From NCBI GenBank assembly GCA_947253405.1, contig CAMXZF010000030.1, forward strand, positions 1 through 7,283: DNA of 7,283 bases. The letters run 5' to 3'. Positions 1 to 5,574 of this stretch are shown here, one piece after another (the first letter of the stretch is position 1; each line of letters opens with the position of its first letter). The position numbers were made by a program, and so were the translations under genes. This stretch comes from an uncultured Candidatus Saccharibacteria bacterium. Its GTDB lineage: Bacteria > Patescibacteriota > Saccharimonadia > Saccharimonadales > Saccharimonadaceae. The notes beneath the pieces were generated by a model. It searched no databases, was not told where the DNA came from, and saw only the letters and a program-made list of their open reading frames with translations.

Positions 1-118
1 GGCTATTGACTGCATTGGTAGAATCAAAAAATATCCAAGCCAAAGCCCCAACAACTAAGATTAAGAAAAATACAAACGGATAAACCAATTTTTTTACTCT
101 TACTCTTTTTTGAAGCAT
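1..118 (-). CDS. N-terminus of a membrane-anchored protein (partial, runs off the left edge)
   Basis: Only the first 39 codons are present. The visible protein begins MLQKRVRVKK, a basic cytoplasmic stub, followed by a hydrophobic helix at about residues 12-31, then a polar stretch (DSTNAVNS). By the positive-inside rule this is an N-in signal anchor, with the body of the protein outside the membrane. The start is 21 nt after the stop of the 82-residue gene, with a GGGGTGG stretch rather far upstream as a possible ribosome site, so the two are probably co-transcribed. The short anchor followed by a polar segment would fit an endolytic transglycosylase of the MltG/YceG type, but nothing diagnostic is inside the window, so function is left open. 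Confidence 0.7.
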   Translation of the reverse strand, partial: MLQKRVRVKKLVYPFVFFLILVVGALAWIFFDSTNAVNS

Positions 119-139
119 AATAAATTTAAACCACCCCTA

Positions 140-388
140 TTATTTTACTACTAACCAAATAGTAATAATTACTAATAAAAATATAATTAAACCCCAAATC
201 CACGCTAGCGGAGTTGTTTCTTTTAAGTCCTTTTGATAATGATCATTAACTATTTTATCGGCACTCTCACCAGATTTTGGTGAATAATCAGAAAGCTTAG
301 ATTTTTTAGCCTGTTTTTCACGTAAGTCAGCCGTTATTCGCTCTTGTAGTTTAGAGCGCTCACTATTGTCGTTAAATATAATAGACAT
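140..388 (-). CDS. Small tail-anchored membrane protein, unknown function (82 aa)
   Basis: The family is not recognised. From the ATG at 388 the protein has a charged, hydrophilic N-terminal part (residues 1-58, rich in Lys, Glu, Asp and Ser) and one C-terminal transmembrane helix (about 61-80, starting LAWIWGLIIF) ending in a lone Lys, so the bulk should face the cytoplasm. A longer reading from an ATG at 415 is possible, but those nine extra codons run through the TATAAT box at 396-401, so 388 is preferred. There is no Shine-Dalgarno sequence; the TATAAT box ends 7 nt before the ATG, which would give a leaderless message. It precedes the partial membrane gene by 21 nt and is divergent from the aquaporin gene. 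Confidence 0.65.
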   Translation of the reverse strand: MSIIFNDNSERSKLQERITADLREKQAKKSKLSDYSPKSGESADKIVNDHYQKDLKETTPLAWIWGLIIFLLVIITIWLVVK

Positions 389-395
389 AAACTCT

Positions 396-401
396 ATTAT
401 A
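396..401 (-). promoter_or_regulatory. -10 box (TATAAT) for the 82-aa gene, implying a leaderless mRNA
   Basis: A perfect TATAAT on the minus strand ends 7 nt before the ATG at 388, so transcription would begin at or within a base or two of the start codon. No good -35 hexamer lies 16-18 nt upstream. The surrounding AT palindrome also reads TATAAT on the plus strand (400-405), but the aquaporin gene has a better-spaced promoter. Confidence 0.5.
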
Positions 402-408
402 TAATAAC

Positions 409-438
409 TTGCCAAAGCTTATAAAGTTGCGCTAGAAT
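409..438 (+). promoter_or_regulatory. Sigma70-type promoter of the aquaporin gene
   Basis: A -35 box TTGCCA (409-414, five of six consensus bases) is followed by an 18-nt spacer and a -10 box TAGAAT (433-438). The predicted start near 445 leaves a leader of about 28 nt carrying the ribosome binding site. Confidence 0.5.
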
Positions 439-458
439 TAAGCTATTAATATTAAAAT

Positions 459-466
459 AAGGAGGG
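459..466 (+). promoter_or_regulatory. Strong Shine-Dalgarno site of the aquaporin gene
   Basis: AAGGAGGG precedes the ATG at 473 by about 6 nt and fixes the start codon. It contrasts with rmuC, smpB and the 82-aa gene, which have no such site. Confidence 0.8.
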
Positions 467-472
467 AGACTA

Positions 473-1525
473 ATGGCTACAAAGAAAAGTAGGCATTCTA
501 ACAAGAAGCCTGCTAATTCTAAATCCGCAAAAGCCAAAGTAGACGAAGTAGTTGACAATCTAAAGGATACTAAAGATGAAGTCGTAGAGGCTACTGTAGA
601 AGCTACTAAAAACGTTGCCGAGAAAGCCGAAGAAGTTACAAAAGACGTAAAAGCTAAGATCGACGACAAAAAAGCTAAACACGTCAAGGTTAGTTTAATC
701 GACAAACTAGCAGCGCTTAATCCAATCGCATTAATAGCAGAAATGGTTGGAACTTTTGCTCTAGCAGCTGCCGTAATTCAGCTTGCAACCAACAATAATT
801 TTGGCACTATAGCTACAGCCTTAATATTCGCTATATTAGTTGTGATATTTGGCGCTATTAGCGGTGCACACTTAAATCCAGCTATCTCAATTGCTAGGTG
901 GATCGGCCAAAAAATCGATGGCGTGAAATGTGTTGGCTATATTATTGCGCAAATTTTAGGTGCTACATTGGCATTCTTTGCGCTAACGGCAATACTTAAC
1001 GCTAACTTTGACTATCACGCTGCCATTAAAAAAGGCGTTATAGCAGCTGGCGTCAAAGAAGCTGACATCGCTAATGCTGGAGGTTTAGAAAAATGGGCTA
1101 CTAATTATGGTGGTATCGACAAAGTTGCAGAGCAATTGCGCGTCGAAAAGACCGCGCCAAAACCATATCACATCGATAAGCTCACTGAAGGTAAAGAATG
1201 GGTCGCCTTAGCTTGCGAAATTCTAGGCTCATTTATTTTCGGTTTAGGTGTCGCTTATGCATCATTTAATACCCGAAAAAATAGTTTAACTAACGGCCTA
1301 ACTATTGGTGTTGCTCTATTAGCTGGCTTAGCTATTGGCGGTACAACAACAGTTTTAAATCCAGCTGTAGCGGCTGCAATTGGCGCATTCCAAATTAGCA
1401 CTATGGCATCATTTGTTTGGTCAGTAGTAGTTTACGCTTTTGGTAGCGCTATTGGTATGACGGCTGGTTTTATGCTCTATCGCCTAATGGTAAAAAACGT
1501 CAAGTCAGACGAAATCAAAGTTTAA
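473..1525 (+). CDS. MIP/aquaporin-family channel with charged N-terminal extension
   Basis: A major intrinsic protein channel of 350 residues, which would conduct water or small neutral solutes across the cytoplasmic membrane. The membrane core has helices at about 84-105, 112-132, 153-173, 244-264, 274-290 and 313-336. The first NPA box sits in SGAHLNPAIS (NPA at 135-137) and the second in TVLNPAVA (296-298), the two half-helices that define the family. Three things are unusual. Residues 1-75 are a hydrophilic Lys/Ala/Glu/Val-rich extension, probably cytoplasmic. The loop between helices 3 and 4 is about 70 residues. The residue after the second NPA is Val299, where canonical aquaporins and GlpF have the selectivity-filter Arg. 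Substrate cannot be assigned. It is a single-gene unit with its own promoter, Shine-Dalgarno site and terminator. Family assignment is firm, subtype is not. Confidence 0.92.
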   Translation: MATKKSRHSNKKPANSKSAKAKVDEVVDNLKDTKDEVVEATVEATKNVAEKAEEVTKDVKAKIDDKKAKHVKVSLIDKLAALNPIALIAEMVGTFALAAAVIQLATNNNFGTIATALIFAILVVIFGAISGAHLNPAISIARWIGQKIDGVKCVGYIIAQILGATLAFFALTAILNANFDYHAAIKKGVIAAGVKEADIANAGGLEKWATNYGGIDKVAEQLRVEKTAPKPYHIDKLTEGKEWVALACEILGSFIFGLGVAYASFNTRKNSLTNGLTIGVALLAGLAIGGTTTVLNPAVAAAIGAFQISTMASFVWSVVVYAFGSAIGMTAGFMLYRLMVKNVKSDEIKV

Positions 1526-1541
1526 TTTAAATATTAAGCTT

Positions 1542-1574
1542 AAATAATCACCCATATTTTGGGTGGTTATTTTT
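1542..1574. terminator. Bidirectional intrinsic terminator between the aquaporin gene and rmuC
   Basis: A 13-bp stem pairs 1542-1554 (AAATAATCACCCA) with 1560-1572 (TGGGTGGTTATTT) around a 5-nt loop, with one G-U wobble in the plus-strand RNA. A T-rich tract follows on the plus strand, and the minus-strand reading also ends in TTATTT. It lies between convergent stop codons and can serve both genes. Confidence 0.85.
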
Positions 1575-1595
1575 ATTTAGAAAACTCTAGCAAAA

Positions 1596-2672
1596 TTAAG
1601 TTCTATTTTTAGGCTGATCAATCATTACGGGGTCAATTGAACTAGATTTATCAGTAATTTTAACTACATCTTTATCGATTTTAGCAAACTCTTTATAAGC
1701 ATTATTATAGTGATTAACAGTAGTAGACAAACTGTTACCTAGTTTATTTATATATTCATCATAACGGTCAATATGGCGCCCCAAAAGCATAACGCGCTTT
1801 TGAATTTCCTTAGCTTGCTCTTCTATTTGCAAGCTACGTAAACCCTGCACAACAGTTTCTAAATAAGCCATAAAGCTCGTAGGGCTGGTAATAATAACGT
1901 GCTTATCTCTAAAAGCATACTCAATCAAATCGCGCGACGATCCACCCTCACCCACATTGTTAATTAGCAGATCATAATACAAACTCTCACTAGGAATAAA
2001 CATAAAGGCAAATTCCATTGTACCCTCATTGGGACGAATATATTTAGCTGTTTCGTCAATGCGGCCTTTTAAGTCACGCTTAACAGCTAAAAGATATCGA
2101 TCTTTTTGTGTCTTATCTTCAGCTTGAATGTAGCGATTGTAGTTTTCTAAGGAAAACTTTGAGTCAACTGGCAAGATGCGCTTCTTGTCTAAAAATATAA
2201 CTGCGTCAACTATGTCGCCATTTTTAAACTTGTATTGTGTCTGCCATTGATTGGGCGCTAAAACGTTATCTAGTACAGAGCTAAGGTAAAATTCTCCAAA
2301 AACGCCTCTCTGCTTAGGGTTAGATAAAACATTTTGTAAAGTCTTAAGCTCATCGGCTACACTAACTACACGCTTATTGGTTTCGTCTAACCTAGTTAAG
2401 CGCTGACTAACATCACTGACAATTTTAGAACTCTCTTTAAGCTGCGTCTGCATCGAAGCCTGGGTACGACTCATACGATCGTCAACTGTCTTTCTAAGAC
2501 TATCTGAAAGACTTTGTACTTCTTGGCGTAAATTATGTAGGTCGTTTTGTAAATAATTACCAGCCTGATTGTTAGCTGCTTTTTTAGATTTATACTGCCA
2601 CCACATAATAGCACCCATACTTAATACCACTAAAACCAGCAACAATATTACTATATCTTCGGATTGATTCAT
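1596..2672 (-). CDS. rmuC: DNA recombination protein RmuC
   Basis: RmuC-family protein, known for limiting inversion of short inverted repeats and thought to be a nuclease of the PD-(D/E)xK superfamily. At 358 aa it is on the short side for the family. Order of parts: an N-terminal membrane anchor (about residues 7-25), a long coiled coil (about 38-115), then the RmuC domain (about 120-310). The domain has GVFGEFYL (Glu127), GDIVDAVIFL (Asp156) and PVDSKFSLENY (Asp170, Lys172), matching the E-D-D-x-K active-site pattern, plus the conserved ITSPTSFMAYL block (261-271) and the following helical region. The C-terminus is a short polar tail. It starts 37 nt after the upstream gene's TGA stop. There is no Shine-Dalgarno sequence; a perfect TATAAT ends 7 nt before the ATG, so it probably has its own near-leaderless transcript besides any read-through. 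Confidence 0.93.
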   Translation of the reverse strand: MNQSEDIVILLLVLVVLSMGAIMWWQYKSKKAANNQAGNYLQNDLHNLRQEVQSLSDSLRKTVDDRMSRTQASMQTQLKESSKIVSDVSQRLTRLDETNKRVVSVADELKTLQNVLSNPKQRGVFGEFYLSSVLDNVLAPNQWQTQYKFKNGDIVDAVIFLDKKRILPVDSKFSLENYNRYIQAEDKTQKDRYLLAVKRDLKGRIDETAKYIRPNEGTMEFAFMFIPSESLYYDLLINNVGEGGSSRDLIEYAFRDKHVIITSPTSFMAYLETVVQGLRSLQIEEQAKEIQKRVMLLGRHIDRYDEYINKLGNSLSTTVNHYNNAYKEFAKIDKDVVKITDKSSSIDPVMIDQPKNRT

Positions 2673-2679
2673 AAGCTAT

Positions 2680-2685
2680 ATTATA
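2680..2685 (-). promoter_or_regulatory. -10 box (TATAAT) of rmuC, implying a leaderless mRNA
   Basis: TATAAT on the minus strand ends 7 nt before the rmuC ATG, the same spacing as at the 82-aa gene. A TTGACT sits only 6 nt upstream (2692-2697), too close to act as its -35, and no other good -35 box is visible. Confidence 0.5.
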
Positions 2686-2709
2686 ACCTGCAGTCAATAA
2701 AAATAAATC

Positions 2710-3510
2710 TCATAAATCCAAAAAAGCAGCTAAGTTAGCCTTCACTGGATCATTCTGCCAAACTGACCAAACACTAATGGCGCTAGCAATCTCTCCGCTC
2801 CAAACTTTTAATGGATCGCTAAACTCCATAGTGTAAACCTCACCAGAATGAGCAACGATTAAGTGGTTATCCCAGAAAAGTGTAATTGTAGCGCCATAAG
2901 TAATGGTAAACTTATGTAGTATTTCTACAATTTGTTTAATTTTTAAGCTAAAGCTGATTATCTTTGGATAGTAAACTGACCTAGCTAGTTTTTGGAGCTG
3001 ATTAAGACTAACAACTAAGTTAGTTTTTGGCCGATTAAGAATAGCTTCAGAATAATTTATAATCAAATCAACCGCATCGCGCGCAATAGTAAACTTAGAT
3101 TCGCTATCATTAGTTATAAAAGTCTCTATTAGTCCAGCTGTTTCACTATTTGCACTACTGTCGCCTATTAAAAGTATGTTATCAGACCAGCTAGATGCTG
3201 CTTGAAAATAATTTAACGATTTCATACTAAAGCTACCGCTCGGATTTGATGGAGTAAATTGAATTTCATCAACCGTAGCTATTAGTGCTGCAGGTATTTT
3301 GCGCCTTAAACTATCTGGCATAATCAAACGAATTGATGGGCTACCTATATTCTTAATAGTATTATAAGCACGCGCCATAACCGCAAAACCACTATTGCTG
3401 CCGCCAATTACAGCTAATTTACCGACTTGATCCCGCCTCTCCGGTTTACTCCATATCACATCGGGAAAAAGCGGCTCCCTTTTAGTCTGCTTATGCCAGT
3501 AATCAATCAT
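2710..3510 (-). CDS. Degenerate ribokinase-fold protein related to ADP/ATP-dependent NAD(P)H-hydrate dehydratase
   Basis: 266 aa. The order of motifs follows the YjeF C-terminal/NnrD family, which repairs hydrated NAD(P)H. GKLAVIGGSNSGFAV (30-44) is the family's N-terminal GG[S] loop; NILLIGDSS (111-119) fits its DALVIGPG strand; ARDAVDLI (143-150) fits the DADAL block; TNLVVSLNQLQKLAR (163-177) fits TPHPGEMARL; and KVWSGEIASAISVW (235-248) fits the C-terminal GSGDVLAG anion-hole and catalytic block. Key residues are lost: GSGD is WSGE, so the catalytic Asp is Glu and the first Gly is Trp, and the PHxGE signature is gone. It could be an inactive or repurposed paralog. The ATG overlaps the exonuclease III stop as ATGA, indicating translational coupling. 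It ends in TGA. Fold assignment moderate, function unassigned. Confidence 0.7.
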   Translation of the reverse strand: MIDYWHKQTKREPLFPDVIWSKPERRDQVGKLAVIGGSNSGFAVMARAYNTIKNIGSPSIRLIMPDSLRRKIPAALIATVDEIQFTPSNPSGSFSMKSLNYFQAASSWSDNILLIGDSSANSETAGLIETFITNDSESKFTIARDAVDLIINYSEAILNRPKTNLVVSLNQLQKLARSVYYPKIISFSLKIKQIVEILHKFTITYGATITLFWDNHLIVAHSGEVYTMEFSDPLKVWSGEIASAISVWSVWQNDPVKANLAAFLDL

Positions 3511-4328
3511 ATTTTAGTATTTAAGTCTAAAGTTATCGGGCAGTGATCAGAGCCCATTTGCTGATCAATGATGTTGGCTCCTATGATAGATTTTTTTAGC
3601 TTACTACTAACCAAAAAATAATCTATCCGCCAACCAACATTGCGCTCGCGCGCTCTTCCCCAATGAGACCACCAGCTGTATTTTATAAAATCGTCACCAT
3701 TAATATATCGAAAACTATCAACAAAGCCCGCTGCTATAAAATTACTAAAACCAAAACGCTCTTCTTTGGTATAGCCGTGCTTACCTTCGTTAGGCTTGGG
3801 ATTAGCTAAATCAATCGGCTGATGAGCCACATTTAAGTCACCGCAAAATACTACCGGCTTTACATTGTCTAGATTAGACATATATTCCAAAAAAGCTTTA
3901 TCCCACTGCTCTTCCCTGAGCTTTAAGCGACTAAGATCACCTTTAGAGTTAGGTGTATAGACGGTTACCAAATATAACTCATCAAACTCTAAAACTAATA
4001 CTCGCCCCTCACTATTAACATCACCAAAACTGTCTTCTTTTAAGCTATATTTTTTAGCAATATCTTTTGGAAAATTATAATGTATATCTTTAATGCTATC
4101 GACTATATTTTTTTCAACTAAGGCGCCAGTGCCACTGTAACCCGGCCTAGCTGCGCTGTTCAAAATTAATTGATAACCAGGAAAATCTGCTTTGATCTGA
4201 TCCGGTTTAGCCTTAACTTCCTGTAAAAAAAGTAAATCCGGTTTATAAGCGCTAAGAAAACTAGCTAACTCCCCCTTGCGAATAACTGCGCGAAGACCGT
4301 TAATATTCCAAGAGGCTAAATGCAACAT
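3507..4328 (-). CDS. xth: Exodeoxyribonuclease III / AP endonuclease
   Basis: Class II AP endonuclease and 3'-5' exonuclease of the Mg-dependent EEP (exonuclease-endonuclease-phosphatase) superfamily, which cuts 5' of abasic sites in base-excision repair. All catalytic positions are present in 273 aa: Asn8 (SWNINGLRA), Glu37 (LQEVKA), Tyr124 (VYTPNS), Asp164 and Asn166 (GDLNVAH), Asp236 (WRIDYFLVS), and Asp261-His262 (GSDHCPI). The substrate-loop motif GYSGTG (63-68) is also intact. Length and C-terminus match the bacterial ExoIII/ExoA group, so the enzyme should be active and cytoplasmic. The start lies 3 nt after the TAG of the DUF2569-like gene and has no Shine-Dalgarno site, so it is likely translated by coupling. 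It ends in a TGA overlapping the next ATG. It sits mid-operon, with no promoter of its own visible. Confidence 0.97.
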   Translation of the reverse strand: MLHLASWNINGLRAVIRKGELASFLSAYKPDLLFLQEVKAKPDQIKADFPGYQLILNSAARPGYSGTGALVEKNIVDSIKDIHYNFPKDIAKKYSLKEDSFGDVNSEGRVLVLEFDELYLVTVYTPNSKGDLSRLKLREEQWDKAFLEYMSNLDNVKPVVFCGDLNVAHQPIDLANPKPNEGKHGYTKEERFGFSNFIAAGFVDSFRYINGDDFIKYSWWSHWGRARERNVGWRIDYFLVSSKLKKSIIGANIIDQQMGSDHCPITLDLNTKI

Positions 4329-4331
4329 TTA

Positions 4332-4895
4332 CTATTTAACTAGCGTATTTTTAACGCGCTCGCTACTAATGAAATAGTAAGCAACTAAGGCATATACTGC
4401 TAATCCCACAAACAAACCGCCTACCATCATAATGATAGCCCCAGAACTGCATAGATAATTGCTATAAATATAATAATAAGGTTCGTAAGAGCTATGGCTG
4501 GGCATACAGCTAGAAACAATCCCAACTACTGTTTGCAGTACAGCATGTACAGACATAACGCCGATGGTTATAAGAGCCATAATGCGCCCCAACTTCTTAC
4601 CCTTGATAATAAATAAAGCAGTTAAAATCAACATTGTCGCTATGGCCAAGCTAAATAACATCATCATTATGCCACTAACTGTTGGTCCAACAGTAACAAT
4701 TGCTGCTATAGTAGTAAAAAATAACCCAATATTAGTTATGCCACCCAAGAGCATAGCAATGACAAATGCCATCAAGCAGCCCGACACACCCTTAAGTGAG
4801 CCTTTTTCTTCTTGGGGTTTACCCGTCACTGAATCTTTGATCTTTTCAATAATTTTATCGCCACTATCTTTTTTAGAATTAACATCTTTGGTCAT
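4332..4895 (-). CDS. DUF2569-like four-helix membrane protein
   Basis: 187-aa integral membrane protein. A hydrophilic, Lys/Asp-rich cytoplasmic tail (1-35) precedes four predicted helices (about 38-62, 74-97, 103-126 and 151-175). The segment between helices 3 and 4 is rich in Tyr, Ser and Cys (130-150). The C-terminus, YYFISSERVKNTLVK, matches the characteristic ending of DUF2569 proteins (Y-F-x-x-S-x-R-V-K-x-T-F). DUF2569 has no established function, so none is assigned. The start is fixed by AGGAGG 7 nt upstream. It leads the three-gene unit with xth and the NnrD-like gene, but nothing in it points to DNA repair; the linkage may only reflect genome compaction. Confidence 0.75.
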   Translation of the reverse strand: MTKDVNSKKDSGDKIIEKIKDSVTGKPQEEKGSLKGVSGCLMAFVIAMLLGGITNIGLFFTTIAAIVTVGPTVSGIMMMLFSLAIATMLILTALFIIKGKKLGRIMALITIGVMSVHAVLQTVVGIVSSCMPSHSSYEPYYYIYSNYLCSSGAIIMMVGGLFVGLAVYALVAYYFISSERVKNTLVK

Positions 4896-4902
4896 AAATT
4901 AT

Positions 4903-4908
4903 CCTCCT
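4903..4908 (-). promoter_or_regulatory. Shine-Dalgarno site of the DUF2569-like gene
   Basis: AGGAGG lies 7 nt before the ATG at 4895 on the minus strand; it is the strongest ribosome site on that strand and fixes the start. Confidence 0.8.
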
Positions 4909-4928
4909 AAAGACTATTTATTATCACT

Positions 4929-4937
4929 ATTTTAGCA
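4929..4937 (-). promoter_or_regulatory. Extended -10 promoter (TGC-TAAAAT) of the DUF2569-like/xth unit
   Basis: TAAAAT with the TGn extension directly upstream gives a plausible extended -10 promoter and a leader of about 25-30 nt containing the AGGAGG. No consensus -35 is present; a 12-bp palindrome ACTTAATTAAGT (4949-4960) covers that position. Confidence 0.45.
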
Positions 4938-4948
4938 CATTACCATCT

Positions 4949-4960
4949 ACTTAATTAAGT
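4949..4960. repeat. 12-bp perfect palindrome over the -35 region
   Basis: ACTTAATTAAGT is its own reverse complement and lies where the -35 contact of the downstream promoter would fall. It may be an operator or chance in AT-rich DNA. It also lies in the short gap after smpB, where no GC-rich terminator is seen. Confidence 0.35.
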
Positions 4961-4976
4961 TTATTTTTAAAAGACT

Positions 4977-5501
4977 TTACAATCTAAATTGCTTGTTTAT
5001 CTTGGCTAGCTCGCGATTACTATCGCGTTTCTTGATAGTTTGCCTCTTATCGTAGCTCTTCTTGCCTTTACCTAGTGCGATAACCAACTTGATGTAGCGA
5101 CCGCTATTAATCATCTTAACTGGCACAATTGTTAATCCAGTTTTTTTAGATTCAACAAATTTATCGATCTCTTTACGATGAGCTAATAGTCGTCTGGCTG
5201 ATGTATCAACACTAGAAGTTGCATCACTACTGCCTCGACGAGAATTATTATCTAAACTAAATGAAGCATTAATTAGATATAGTTCATATCGATTTTTTGC
5301 CACATTGAGCTTAGGCACTACATAAGCCCCCTTCAAGCTAACGCGGCTAGATCTTGCTGCCTTAACTTCCAAACCAGTTAACTCTATTCCAACAGTAGTT
5401 TTATTGGTTAGCTCATAATCAAAGTTAGCGCGGCGGTTCACGATAAATGAAGTCGACTGTTTGCGCTTTCCTACATTCTTACGAGTAATTGGCTTTGCCA
5501 T
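4977..5501 (-). CDS. smpB: SsrA (tmRNA)-binding protein SmpB
   Basis: SmpB binds tmRNA and carries it to stalled ribosomes for trans-translation. From the ATG at 5501 the protein has 174 aa, slightly long for the family. It shows the beta-barrel signatures SFIVNRRANFDYEL (18-31) and GIELTGLEVKAARSSRVSLKGAYV (38-61), the RRLLAHRKEI block (103-112) and the GKGKKSYDKRQTIKKRD segment (144-160), followed by a basic C-terminal tail that in the family enters the ribosomal mRNA channel. A Ser/Asn/Asp-rich stretch at about 82-101 replaces the usual short loop. An open frame continues upstream to 5558, but its codons cross the terminator hairpin and the TATAAT box, so 5501 is the real start. There is no Shine-Dalgarno sequence. 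The tmRNA gene is not in this window. Confidence 0.95.
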   Translation of the reverse strand: MAKPITRKNVGKRKQSTSFIVNRRANFDYELTNKTTVGIELTGLEVKAARSSRVSLKGAYVVPKLNVAKNRYELYLINASFSLDNNSRRGSSDATSSVDTSARRLLAHRKEIDKFVESKKTGLTIVPVKMINSGRYIKLVIALGKGKKSYDKRQTIKKRDSNRELAKINKQFRL

Positions 5502-5511
5502 ACTGTAGTCA

Positions 5512-5520
5512 ATTATAGCA
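5512..5520 (-). promoter_or_regulatory. Extended -10 promoter (TGC-TATAAT) of smpB
   Basis: A perfect TATAAT with the TGn extension ends 10 nt before the smpB ATG, so the mRNA leader would be only about 2-4 nt. Its -35 position falls within the preceding terminator stem and is not a consensus hexamer. Confidence 0.6.
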
Positions 5521-5534
5521 TTTCTGCTAATATT

Positions 5535-5569
5535 AAAAGCCCACTTAGACATATCCAAGTGGGCTTTTT
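5535..5569. terminator. Intrinsic terminator between the 148-aa gene and smpB
   Basis: A perfect 12-bp stem pairs 5535-5546 (AAAAGCCCACTT) with 5557-5568 (AAGTGGGCTTTT) around a 10-nt loop. On the minus strand it lies 6 nt after the stop of the 148-aa gene and ends in TTTTAAT, so it should terminate that unit. The plus-strand reading also ends in five T, but no plus-strand gene is nearby. Confidence 0.85.
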
Positions 5570-5574
5570 GGCAG

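Noticed and set aside
397..705. Open frame of 102 codons on the minus strand with a hydrophobic product
   Set aside because: It lies antisense to the start of the aquaporin gene and mirrors its Lys/Ala/Glu-rich codons as Ser/Thr/Phe/Leu; it also crosses the divergent promoter and has no ribosome site.
2692..2697. TTGACT as the -35 box of rmuC
   Set aside because: Only 6 nt separate it from TATAAT, and no -10-like hexamer lies 16-18 nt downstream.
3507..3512. Recoded UGA (genetic code 25, UGA=Gly)
   Set aside because: UGA ends exonuclease III, the NnrD-like gene and the 136-aa gene; for exonuclease III the end is exactly where the family ends, so standard bacterial code 11 fits.
4564..4935. 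Plus-strand open frame of 123 codons
   Set aside because: Fully antisense to the DUF2569-like gene, which has family-like C-terminal residues and a strong Shine-Dalgarno site.
5502..5558. N-terminal extension of SmpB by 19 codons
   Set aside because: It would run through the terminator hairpin and the TATAAT box; known SmpB proteins begin just before the N-R-R-A-x-F-D-Y motif region.
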